DNA from: Bordetella parapertussis
GTDB lineage: Bacteria; Pseudomonadota; Gammaproteobacteria; Burkholderiales; Burkholderiaceae_C
Reading direction: 5' to 3'
NCBI GenBank assembly: GCA_945907335.1
Contig: CAMDSU010000063.1
Location: forward strand, 1-9,157
DNA: 9,157 nt
Shown in pieces: positions 1-6,964 of this stretch (within the stretch, counting starts at the first letter, position 1; each line of letters opens with the position of its first letter). Below the pieces are notes generated by a model. That model ran no database searches, was not told where the DNA came from, and saw nothing but the letters and a program-made list of their open reading frames with translations. The position numbers and the translations under genes are program-made.

Positions 1-1415
1 TATCGACCGCTTTCGATTCAGTCACTTTGTACGGCAACGACCCAGATTTACGACCCGACATTTACGGCAAAGTCGGCAATTCGGGCGTGAGTATTGCCAC
101 GCTGGATGACATGAAGGTCTTGTACGACGGCTTTGATTTGTGCTCACCCACAACCAGTGTGTCCATGACCATCAACGGCCCCGCTCCTTCCATCTTGGCC
201 ATGTTCATGAACACGGCCATCGACCAGAACCTTGAGAAGTTCCGCACTGACAAAGGCCGTGAACCGACAGCCGCAGAAGCCGCCGACATCCGCGCTTGGG
301 TGCTGCAAAACGTGCGCGGCACGGTGCAAGCCGACATCTTGAAAGAAGACCAGGGGCAAAATACCTGTTTATTTAGCACAGAGTTTTCTCTCAAAGTGAT
401 GGGCGATATCGCGCAGTATTTTGTTGAGCACCAGGTGCGCAATTTTTACAGTGTGTCCATCAGTGGTTATCACATCGCCGAGGCTGGCGCCAACCCCATC
501 TCTCAATTGGCGTTCACGCTGTCCAACGGTTTCACGTTTGTCGAAGCCTATCTGGCACGCGGCATGCATATCGACGACTTTGCGCCGAACTTGTCGTTCT
601 TTTTCAGCAACGGCATGGACCCCGAGTACACCGTCATGGGCCGTGTGGCACGCCGCATATGGGCCGTGGCCATGAAAGAAAAATACGGCGCCAACGACCG
701 TTCACAAAAACTGAAATATCACATACAAACTTCGGGTCGCTCCTTGCATGCGCAAGAGATTCAGTTCAACGACATTCGCACCACCTTGCAAGCGCTGATC
801 GCCATTTACGACAACTGCAACAGTTTGCACACCAATGCGTTTGACGAAGCCATCACCACGCCAACAGAAGAAAGCGTGCGCCGCGCCATGGCGATTCAAC
901 TCATCATCAACCGCGAATGGGGCTTGGCGAAAAATGAAAACCCGTCGCAAGGCGCGTTCATCATCGAAGAACTGACCGAGTTGGTGGAAGAAGCGGTACT
1001 TTCAGAGTTTGTGGCGATTGCCGAGCGCGGTGGCGTGCTGGGGGCCATGGAAACCGGCTACCAGCGAGGAAAAATTCAAGACGAATCCATGCATTACGAA
1101 ATGCTCAAACACACGGGTGAACTGCCCATCATTGGTGTGAATACCTTCAAATCACCGCAAGCCAATGAAGTGCCTCAGAAGATTGAGCTTGCTCGTTCTA
1201 CCGACGAGGAAAAACAAAATCAATTGAAACGCTTGAACGATTTCCATCTGCTTCACGCCACTGCTTCGGCTGAGATGCTGAAGCAACTCCAGCAAGCGGT
1301 GATCGCCAACGACAATGTTTTTCAAGTGCTGATGGACGCGGTGCGCGTGTGTTCGCTGGGGCAAATCACCAGCGCGTTGTTTGAAGTGGGCGGACAGTAC
1401 CGCCGCAATATGTAA
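1..1415 (+). CDS. icmF: Fused isobutyryl-CoA mutase IcmF, C-terminal mutase part (5' end outside window)
   Basis: The reading frame is open from base 3 (S-T-A-F-D-S-V-T before the TTG at 27), so the TTG is an internal Leu codon and the gene enters from the left edge. About 470 C-terminal residues are present: the end of the substrate-binding barrel and the rest of the large-subunit-type mutase domain of coenzyme B12-dependent acyl-CoA mutases. Visible motifs are [33 protein letters not shown], the SGYH motif (His codon at 471) and [17 protein letters not shown]. At the position where methylmalonyl-CoA mutase has the carboxylate-binding Arg of its M-V-R-N-T motif (Arg207), this protein has Gln in G-Q-N-T (codon 357-359), as known for IcmF. 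This indicates isobutyryl-CoA/n-butyryl-CoA interconversion rather than methylmalonyl-CoA chemistry. The N-terminal B12-binding and MeaI-like GTPase domains expected in IcmF would lie upstream and cannot be seen, so the fused form is inferred. It ends nine bases before the convergent ntrX-like gene. Confidence 0.88.
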   Translation, partial: STAFDSVTLYGNDPDLRPDIYGKVGNSGVSIATLDDMKVLYDGFDLCSPTTSVSMTINGPAPSILAMFMNTAIDQNLEKFRTDKGREPTAAEAADIRAWVLQNVRGTVQADILKEDQGQNTCLFSTEFSLKVMGDIAQYFVEHQVRNFYSVSISGYHIAEAGANPISQLAFTLSNGFTFVEAYLARGMHIDDFAPNLSFFFSNGMDPEYTVMGRVARRIWAVAMKEKYGANDRSQKLKYHIQTSGRSLHAQEIQFNDIRTTLQALIAIYDNCNSLHTNAFDEAITTPTEESVRRAMAIQLIINREWGLAKNENPSQGAFIIEELTELVEEAVLSEFVAIAERGGVLGAMETGYQRGKIQDESMHYEMLKHTGELPIIGVNTFKSPQANEVPQKIELARSTDEEKQNQLKRLNDFHLLHATASAEMLKQLQQAVIANDNVFQVLMDAVRVCSLGQITSALFEVGGQYRRNM

Positions 1416-1437
1416 GGCTGCGGTTTACTGCGTACTG
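1395..1437. terminator. Possible weak stem-loop across the convergent icmF and ntrX-like ends
   Basis: Two nested inverted repeats lie around the two stop codons. The outer arms are CAGTAC (1395-1400) and GTACTG (1432-1437). The inner arms are CCGCA (1403-1407) and TGCGG (1419-1423), with an 11-base loop. On the + strand the inner stem is followed only by TTTACTG, and on the minus strand there is no T run. As a terminator it is weak and may be chance. It is listed because the two genes converge with just nine bases between stops, so any termination signal must overlap coding sequence. Confidence 0.22.
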
Positions 1438-2114
1438 CCGAAGCGTTTGCCGCGCGATAAATCAACGCCCAACTGCTTGAGCTTACGGTACAGGTGGGTG
1501 CGTTCAAGCCCTGTTTTCTCTGCAACGCGGGTCATCGAGCCACCCTCTTGCCCCAAGTGAAATTCAAAATAAGCTTTTTCAAAACTGTCTCTGGCTTCGC
1601 GTAACGGGCTGCTAAGGTCAAAACTTTGTACCGGTTGCAACACCGCAGGCAACACAGGCGATGCTGACGGCGTCACAGACACCATGCCCAAGTTGCTGTG
1701 AGTCAGTCCTGTCGTTTGTGGCAATGCTGCGCTGCGCCCTGCGCCGGCCCACTTGCGGTTCAAACCTTGCTCAACTGCTTTGAGCAATTTTTGCATGGTG
1801 ATTGGTTTTTCTAAGAAGGCCATGGCGCCGATACGGGTAGCCTCGACTGCTGTGTCAATCGTGGCATGGCCACTCATCATGACCACCGGCATAGTGAGCA
1901 AGCCAGTGGTTGCCCATTCTTTCAACAGTGTCACGCCATCGGTATCAGGCATCCAGATATCGAGCAGCACCAAATCGGGCTGCAATGTGGCGCGGATAGA
2001 TCGGGCCTGAGCCGCATTCATGGCCAGCTCCACCTGATGACCTTCGTCGTTGAGGATTTCAAACAAAAGATCGCGAATGCCGAGTTCGTCGTCTACTACC
2101 AGAATAGTTGCCAT
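1425..2114 (-). CDS. ntrX: Short NtrX-like response regulator (receiver plus Fis-type HTH, no AAA+ domain)
   Basis: This 229-residue protein is the probable phosphorylation partner of the NtrY kinase encoded just upstream. Residues 1-115 form a receiver domain: acidic pocket VVDDE (Asp8, Asp9), phosphoacceptor Asp52 in LLDIWMPD, Ser81 in MMSGHA and Lys103 in FLEKP. Residues 120-165 are a Pro/Ser/Gln-rich, probably flexible linker. Residues 170-217 resemble the C-terminus of NtrX, LREARDSFEKAYFEFHL followed by the Fis-like helix-turn-helix TRVAEKTGLERTHLYRKLKQ. Full NtrX is usually about 450 residues with a central sigma-54-type AAA+ domain, and nothing of that domain is present. The start at 2114 is preferred because receiver domains begin at this M-A-T-I-L-V-V. 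An in-frame ATG at 2183 would add 23 residues and overlap the end of ntrY. No strong ribosome binding site is seen, and with a 14-base gap coupling to ntrY is likely. By architecture it could instead be called RegA/ActR-like, but the C-terminus and the neighbour favour NtrX. Confidence 0.85.
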   Translation of the reverse strand: MATILVVDDELGIRDLLFEILNDEGHQVELAMNAAQARSIRATLQPDLVLLDIWMPDTDGVTLLKEWATTGLLTMPVVMMSGHATIDTAVEATRIGAMAFLEKPITMQKLLKAVEQGLNRKWAGAGRSAALPQTTGLTHSNLGMVSVTPSASPVLPAVLQPVQSFDLSSPLREARDSFEKAYFEFHLGQEGGSMTRVAEKTGLERTHLYRKLKQLGVDLSRGKRFGSTQ

Positions 2115-2128
2115 GCGGTTGTGTCTGT

Positions 2129-4384
2129 TCAGTTGTCGTGAGAGTCTACAAGGCGAAATGATAGCGACACTTGCGCGCCACATAACTGCTCGTCTTGCAT
2201 ACGGTTTTTCAATTCGATACGGGCATTGTGTTCATCAGCAATTTTCTTCACCACGGCCAGTCCCAAACCAGTACCGCTGGCTTTGGTGGTGACATAGGGC
2301 TCAAACGCCCGCTGCAACACCGCCTCACTGAATCCTGTCCCATTGTCTTGCACCGTGAGCCTTAGCCGTTGTGACTGCGGCCGCCACTCGGTCATCACCT
2401 GCACCTGTGCCTGCGGGTTGGCCATGCTGGCATCTTGCGCATTTTGAATCAGGTTGTGTACGACTTGTCGCAACTGAGCAGCGTCACCCATCATCACGGG
2501 TACCCGCTCATCAAATTGCCAATGCACCGGAACCCGGGCATTGTCGTTGTCATACAAGGGCATCATTTCCGCTAGCAATTGGTTGAGGTCCAAGGGCTGC
2601 AAACGCGCGGTAGGCAAGCGACCAAAGTCACGAAATTCATTGACCAGTCGCTGCAGCGCATCCACTTGTTCCACAATGGTTTTCACCGACTTGGTCAACA
2701 GCGCTTGTTCCACCACCGGTAACTTTCCTTCCAGCTTCATCGCCAATCGTTCTGCCGACAGTTGTATCGGTGTCAGCGGATTTTTTATTTCATGCGCCAA
2801 GCGACGGGCCACTTCGGTCCACGCTTGTGAACGTTGCGCCGAGACAATGTCGGAGATGTCATCGAACACCAGCAACCAATCCCCCTGAGGCAACAAGGCC
2901 CCTCGCGCCACCAGCGTGATTTGCCTCGCGGCATGTGCAGAAAAATCCCGCGCCGAAACATGGGGCGCGGGATCAAGCTCGTAAGACTGTTCCCAATGGT
3001 CGACACGACTGGGTTGCTCGGCTGTGATTTCCTCAAACCGGTCTATCACTTGGGTGGCAAATCCTTGCAGCCCTTCTACGTCCTCAAACAGCTGTCCCAC
3101 ATGCACCGACTGCGGTAATTTCAAAATGCGTGTGGCACCTGGGTTGATTGACAAAATCACCCCTTGTCTGTCTAGCAGTACCACCCCCGCGGTCAAATTG
3201 TCCAGCATGGTTTGTAAATGGCTACGCGCCAAGTCAAGTTGGGCCATGCTTTGCTCTACCGAATTTCTGGCTTCAAACAATTGCTGCGTCATCTCCGCAA
3301 AGGAACGGGTCAAGCCATCGAGTTCATCCTTGCCTTGCAAAAAAGGTTTGGGGCGCAAATCGCCAGCGGCCACATCCCGCACACCTTCGGCCAACAACAA
3401 CAACGGTCTGGCCAATTGGTTACCAAACAGCACCGCCAACAACACCGCGCCGAACACAGATAAGAAAAGACTCAGCGTCAAGGTGCCGATATACATGCGC
3501 TGCAAACCACTGCGTGCCAACGCCCTTTCTTGGTATTCGCGGTTAGCCTCCAGCACCGCGCGAGCGTTGTTCACCAAGGCTGGCGGTAGTTTTTTCACCA
3601 CTTGCAACACATAGGTTTGTCTGTCTAACTGAAACCCGCTGTCTGGCAAGCGAAACAATACCTTGAGACGCGGGAATGCCTCCGCATTGCCTGCATCTTC
3701 CAGCCCATCGCTGCGCCAAGTCACTCCGGATGTGCGCACTTGTCGCCATTCAGAAGCGCCGGGGCGTTCGGGTTGCAGTGAAAAGCCTGATTCGCTGACG
3801 CTAGCTACCAATTGAATATTGCCCTGCCACAGACTGACTTCGGATGCACTCAGTTGTTCACGCGCTTTTTCCAGCGTGACCGACCATTGGTTGCGCGATG
3901 CCGGCGTCATGTTGTTGCCTGCGTTGCGCACGCCTGTGACCAGTTCGCTGGCCAGGCTCTCTAGGGTGGAACGGCTTAAATTCAAGCCTGCATCCAGCGC
4001 CACTTCCACCTTGTTGTCAAACCAGACTTCAATCGAGCGGGTCACAAATTGGTAAGAAACCGCATAAATCAAAATACCTGGCAATATGCCCACCAGCGCA
4101 AAGATAGAAGCCAATCTGATCAACAAACGGCTGCCAAATTTTCTTTGACGTAACCGCAACACCAGTCGCCATCCGATCCAACTGATGACCAGCAGCAAGA
4201 ACACCGCCAAAACGGTGTTCAAACCAAATAGCAGTCCGTAGTTTTCTTCGTAAACATCCCATCGCTGGGTAGCCTGGGTGAGCAAAAACAACAGGATCAT
4301 CGACACCGAGACCAGAATCGACATGATCACCACCAGCATCCAACTGCGGTGACGCAGATCGCTCCAGGTGGTGTTCGGCGTCAT
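2129..4384 (-). CDS. ntrY: NtrY-type membrane sensor histidine kinase
   Basis: This 751-residue kinase of the inner membrane should autophosphorylate and pass phosphate to the adjacent NtrX-like regulator. NtrYX systems are linked to nitrogen metabolism, redox or envelope responses in other proteobacteria, and the signal here is unknown. Hydrophobic segments lie at about 15-36, 50-77, 86-110 and 299-319, leaving an extracytoplasmic region of roughly 190 residues (111-298). A HAMP segment follows at about 320-375 and a PAS domain at about 390-515 (MLDNLTAGVVLLDRQG). The dimerisation/phosphoacceptor helix contains His531 in RRLAHEIKNPLTPIQLSAER, the typical NtrY/NtrB-like H-box. The ATPase domain has the N-box HNLIQNAQDA (Asn644, Asn648), G1 DNGTGF (680-685), the F-box region FEPYVTTK and G2 GTGLGLAVVKK. 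All catalytic residues look intact and the length is normal for NtrY. The start codon overlaps the stop of the DUF4390 gene in an ATGA, pointing to translational coupling. Confidence 0.95.
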   Translation of the reverse strand: MTPNTTWSDLRHRSWMLVVIMSILVSVSMILLFLLTQATQRWDVYEENYGLLFGLNTVLAVFLLLVISWIGWRLVLRLRQRKFGSRLLIRLASIFALVGILPGILIYAVSYQFVTRSIEVWFDNKVEVALDAGLNLSRSTLESLASELVTGVRNAGNNMTPASRNQWSVTLEKAREQLSASEVSLWQGNIQLVASVSESGFSLQPERPGASEWRQVRTSGVTWRSDGLEDAGNAEAFPRLKVLFRLPDSGFQLDRQTYVLQVVKKLPPALVNNARAVLEANREYQERALARSGLQRMYIGTLTLSLFLSVFGAVLLAVLFGNQLARPLLLLAEGVRDVAAGDLRPKPFLQGKDELDGLTRSFAEMTQQLFEARNSVEQSMAQLDLARSHLQTMLDNLTAGVVLLDRQGVILSINPGATRILKLPQSVHVGQLFEDVEGLQGFATQVIDRFEEITAEQPSRVDHWEQSYELDPAPHVSARDFSAHAARQITLVARGALLPQGDWLLVFDDISDIVSAQRSQAWTEVARRLAHEIKNPLTPIQLSAERLAMKLEGKLPVVEQALLTKSVKTIVEQVDALQRLVNEFRDFGRLPTARLQPLDLNQLLAEMMPLYDNDNARVPVHWQFDERVPVMMGDAAQLRQVVHNLIQNAQDASMANPQAQVQVMTEWRPQSQRLRLTVQDNGTGFSEAVLQRAFEPYVTTKASGTGLGLAVVKKIADEHNARIELKNRMQDEQLCGAQVSLSFRLVDSHDN

Positions 4385-5004
4385 TTGGCCAATTCTTCGA
4401 GCCGAAAGCTTTGGTCGAAATTGATGTTCCAGTCGCTGCTGGCTTGGTTGCCAAACTGCAAGGCTTGCGGCAGTTGGCTCAAATCGAGACGAAAGCGCAG
4501 GTCCAAACGCTGCTTGACGTCTTTTTGCAGCACCAAGGTGTCAGCCACTTTCCAGCGGTTGATTTTTTGTAAAGCTGCCAAGGCGTCTGGCAAGCTGTCG
4601 TAGCTGCTGCCCAGAGTTACTCCTAAGCCAATGCTTTGCAGGGGAGCAGCAGACACATGCAAGCGCCAGCGCCGCGACAAGGGTTGATACGCCAAGCGAA
4701 AATAACGCTGTACCCCTGAGACGTTTTTGTCGTACCAATACCAGCGCTCGCGCATGACCTCCGCCTGCAACACAAACGTCAGAGGCATGCCACGCGAGAG
4801 GGCATCTTCCAGACCGGGAGACAGCGCAAAGTCGAGGGTGGCACTCAAATAAACCCCATCTTCTCCGCGCTCAATCACTTGGTCGGTGAGCAGTACCGAG
4901 GTTTGCGCCATGACGGGCTGGAAAAACATGGCCAGCACACCGCACATAAGCAGCACGATCACCATCAGCTTGGATCGTTGTCTGTTGCCGACTGTTTCAA
5001 GCAT
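4381..5004 (-). CDS. DUF4390-family exported protein of unknown function
   Basis: The 207-residue product matches what I recall of DUF4390 proteins, which are often encoded beside rsmB and ntrY in betaproteobacteria; no biochemical role is established. The N-terminus has a signal-peptide pattern: basic residues (NRQRSK), a hydrophobic stretch at about 13-31 and a plausible cleavage site at PVMA/Q around residues 33-34, so it should be periplasmic or membrane-tethered. The mature part has alternating hydrophobic and charged runs that suggest beta strands, an aromatic stretch RERWYWYDK at 85-93, then RYFRLAYQPLSRRWRLHV and DLRFRLDLSQLP. I chose the ATG at 5004, one base after the rsmB stop, because it gives a compact signal peptide. 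The longer frame from 5040 would overlap rsmB by 35 bases and place extra polar residues ahead of it. The stop overlaps the ntrY start in ATGA, so a role linked to the NtrY sensor is possible but inferred. Confidence 0.85.
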   Translation of the reverse strand: MLETVGNRQRSKLMVIVLLMCGVLAMFFQPVMAQTSVLLTDQVIERGEDGVYLSATLDFALSPGLEDALSRGMPLTFVLQAEVMRERWYWYDKNVSGVQRYFRLAYQPLSRRWRLHVSAAPLQSIGLGVTLGSSYDSLPDALAALQKINRWKVADTLVLQKDVKQRLDLRFRLDLSQLPQALQFGNQASSDWNINFDQSFRLEELAK

Positions 5005-5005
5005 A

Positions 5006-6352
5006 TTATTGTTTTTCCAGCAAAGCATAAAAGAATCCATCGTGCTCCTCTGCCAGATTGTCAGAGACAGCGGCCCCAGTTGCTGGCAGACCGGGTAATA
5101 AATGCCCTGGTGAAGGCATTAATAGGGCATCTCTGTTGTTTACAAGAAACGCTTGGATCTGCCCTTCCCCTTCCGTGCGGAATAAAGAACAGGTGCAATA
5201 TAACAAGCGCCCGCCGCGTCTGAGGGTTGGCCACAACGTTTGCAGCATGCGTCTTTGTGTATCGGCCAAGGCGGCAATATCACTATGGCGACGCAACCAC
5301 GGTATGTCTGGGTGCCTGCGCACAATGCCAGATGCCGTGCAGGGTGCATCCAGCAAGATGGCGTCCCATGCTTGGCCGTCCCACCATTCGCTGGGGCGCA
5401 CAGCATCGGCGCAGCGCACCTCAGCTTTCAATTGCAAGCGCTGCAAATTTTCATGCACCCGCTGACAACGGGCTTCTTCCACATCTATCGCCACCAGATC
5501 CATGTCTGCCATTTCAAGCAAATGTGCGGTCTTGCCCCCGGGTGCAGCACATGCGTCAAGTACGCGCAAACGCTGCGTACCTATAGGCTGTAAACCATTC
5601 AACAACAACGGGGCGGCCATTTGTGCACCCGGGTCTTGCACGGAAAACCAGCCCTGCTCGAAACCGGGCAACGCATGCACGGCTTGCGGGTGTTGCAGCA
5701 CCAAGCCGCTTTCCTCGCAGCGCTGGGTCGCTATTCCTTGAGACTGCCAAAGGGCTTGTAATGCCTCTACCGATTGCTGCCTGCGGTTGACGCGTACTGC
5801 CATGGGCGCCGGCTTCTGGCTGGCGCTCAACACCGCCTGCCAATGCAACGGATGATCCTGTTGTACGGCGTTCACCCACCATTGCGGATGGTTCCAACGT
5901 GCCGATAGCTGTGCCTCGCTGCGCTGGATTAATTGCCCACGTTCGCGGTCAAAACGGCGCACACAGGCGTTGATGAACGCTGCTTGCGCCCGGGTGGCTG
6001 GGTCGCGCTTGGCCGCTTCCACCAATTGATTCACCAAGGTATGCATGGGGTACATGGCCTGCGCCTCTGGCAATGCCAATGCCAATCCGACGCACAGCAA
6101 GTCGTCCACTGGGGCAGGAGGGGCGCGTTGCACCAAATGTTTTTGAATCGCCTGGGTCATGCCCCATTGCCGCAATACCGCGAACAACAAGGCTTGTGCC
6201 GCTGGCCGCATCGCCGGCGATACATCCGCCAATGCCTGCACATGGTTGCGCCCTTGTCGCACGGCCCGCAATGCTTTGGCAGATGCTTGCAACTGCTGCC
6301 ACAAAGGCGGCGCCAAGCTTGCGCCAGCTTCACGCGCAGGCGTCTGTGTCAC
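5006..6352 (-). CDS. rsmB: 16S rRNA (cytosine-967-C5)-methyltransferase RsmB
   Basis: RsmB (Fmu/Sun) transfers a methyl group from S-adenosylmethionine to C967 of 16S rRNA during small-subunit assembly in the cytoplasm. The 448 residues show the expected order. An N-terminal NusB-like helical RNA-binding domain spans about 15-145 (HTLVNQLVEAAKR, AAFINACVRRF). A linker and N1-type region follow, with FSVQDPGAQMAAPLL at 236-250. The Rossmann methyltransferase core carries motif I LDACAAPGGKT (265-275), motif IV DAPCTASGIVRRHPDI (Cys338) and motif VI YCTCS (Cys388). In this family the TCS cysteine is the nucleophile and the DAPC cysteine helps release the product, and both are present. Length is slightly above the E. 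coli protein. The start is a GTG at 6352 that overlaps the upstream LemA-like stop as GTGA. No ATG start fits ahead of the NusB domain, and coupling to the upstream gene is likely. Confidence 0.96.
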   Translation of the reverse strand: MTQTPAREAGASLAPPLWQQLQASAKALRAVRQGRNHVQALADVSPAMRPAAQALLFAVLRQWGMTQAIQKHLVQRAPPAPVDDLLCVGLALALPEAQAMYPMHTLVNQLVEAAKRDPATRAQAAFINACVRRFDRERGQLIQRSEAQLSARWNHPQWWVNAVQQDHPLHWQAVLSASQKPAPMAVRVNRRQQSVEALQALWQSQGIATQRCEESGLVLQHPQAVHALPGFEQGWFSVQDPGAQMAAPLLLNGLQPIGTQRLRVLDACAAPGGKTAHLLEMADMDLVAIDVEEARCQRVHENLQRLQLKAEVRCADAVRPSEWWDGQAWDAILLDAPCTASGIVRRHPDIPWLRRHSDIAALADTQRRMLQTLWPTLRRGGRLLYCTCSLFRTEGEGQIQAFLVNNRDALLMPSPGHLLPGLPATGAAVSDNLAEEHDGFFYALLEKQ

Positions 6353-6903
6353 AACGGGGTAGCCGCCTGAAATTGAAACAACTTGGCCAGCAAAGCTGCA
6401 GGGTATTGCGCGATGGCCTGGTTGTATTCCCCGATGGCTGCATTGAACCGCCCGAGCTCAGGTTGCACCAGCAAGTCCAACTCCAGCCAGCGCTGCTTCA
6501 GGTTTTGCGGGATATTGATGTAATAGGCATCCGGGTGAATCAATGCCGCCCATGCGTCCTGTAATTCGGCCGCGGCATCATGCAAGGCTTGCGCACTGTC
6601 TTGGTCCAAGGCATGGGACTGCATGCGAGCCAAGGCCATGGTGGACAGCCCCGCAGCCACTTGCAACCGGGTCCAGTGGCTGTGACCCAAGTCTGAACTG
6701 CTCGGGTTGTCCCACAACTGGGGGGCAGCAGCAGCGGCAGTCACCGCTTGCTGCACCACTTCCTGGTACTCCATCAAAACCGCTTGCAAAGGACCAAACT
6801 GTTGTTTGATCTGTGCACGCAATCTCACCAGTCTGTTGTAAGCCCCCAGTGCCCAAAACACCAGAATGGCAAATGCAATCCAGAACCAGCTTGAATGCAG
6901 CAT
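6349..6903 (-). CDS. Divergent LemA-like membrane-anchored protein
   Basis: The 184-residue product has one hydrophobic N-terminal segment (about 6-23, SWFWIAFAILVFWALGAYN) followed by a mostly helical, Gln/Ala-rich body, the outline of LemA-family proteins. Two stretches support LemA: YNRLVRLRAQIKQQF at 22-36, resembling the LemA start YN-LV-LRN-V, and the C-terminal FNAAIGEYNQAIAQYPAALLAKLF, resembling the LemA pattern YN-AV-YN-IQ-FP-N-IA-LFGF. The central part is divergent: the usual run about pairing and lipid-proximal helices (DLIPNLVETVKGY) is replaced by VLMEYQEVVQQAV and a poly-Ala patch. LemA function is not well defined. I chose the ATG at 6903; a TTG two codons upstream (6909) lies five bases after an AGG and could also be used, and an in-frame TAG closes the frame just above that. 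It overlaps the rsmB start by four bases, so it is the first gene of that cluster. It could also be annotated simply as a hypothetical membrane protein. Confidence 0.72.
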   Translation of the reverse strand: MLHSSWFWIAFAILVFWALGAYNRLVRLRAQIKQQFGPLQAVLMEYQEVVQQAVTAAAAAPQLWDNPSSSDLGHSHWTRLQVAAGLSTMALARMQSHALDQDSAQALHDAAAELQDAWAALIHPDAYYINIPQNLKQRWLELDLLVQPELGRFNAAIGEYNQAIAQYPAALLAKLFQFQAATPL

Positions 6904-6941
6904 GCTCAAAGACGCCTAGTGATGAGACAGACTTTGGCGAA

Positions 6942-6959
6942 ATGACCCATAAGGGTCAT
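6942..6959 (-). terminator. Perfect 7-bp hairpin just after the rpoC stop
   Basis: ATGACCC and GGGTCAT form a perfect 7-base-pair stem with a 4-base loop, starting five bases past the rpoC stop codon. On the transcribed minus strand the stem is followed by TTCGCC, so together with the last stem base the T run is only three long. This fits a weak intrinsic terminator or a partial attenuator/RNA 3' end for the rpoBC transcript. The 61-base gap between rpoC and the LemA-like gene (6904-6964) otherwise shows no convincing -35/-10 promoter pair. Confidence 0.5.
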
Positions 6960-6964
6960 CTCGG

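Noticed and set aside
27..1415. A complete mutase gene starting at the TTG at 27
   Set aside because: The frame is open to the left edge with residues that match the family (A-F-D-S-V-T-L-Y-G), so the TTG is an internal Leu codon.
2115..2183. A longer N-terminus for the NtrX-like protein starting at the ATG at 2183
   Set aside because: The extra 23 residues precede the canonical receiver start and would overlap ntrY by 55 bases; the start at 2114 fits the family better.
3024..3614. A 196-codon open frame on the + strand opposite ntrY
   Set aside because: Its composition (Ser, Ala, Asn, Thr, Cys-rich) and lack of any recognisable motif fit an antisense shadow of the HAMP/PAS coding region.
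4029..4454. A 141-codon minus-strand frame overlapping the ntrY start and the DUF4390 end
   Set aside because: It is out of frame with both intact genes and shows no motif or translation signal of its own.
6073..6564. A 163-codon open frame on the + strand spanning the rsmB/LemA-like junction
   Set aside because: It is antisense to two well-supported genes that overlap by four bases, and it has Pro/Arg/Ala-rich low-information sequence.
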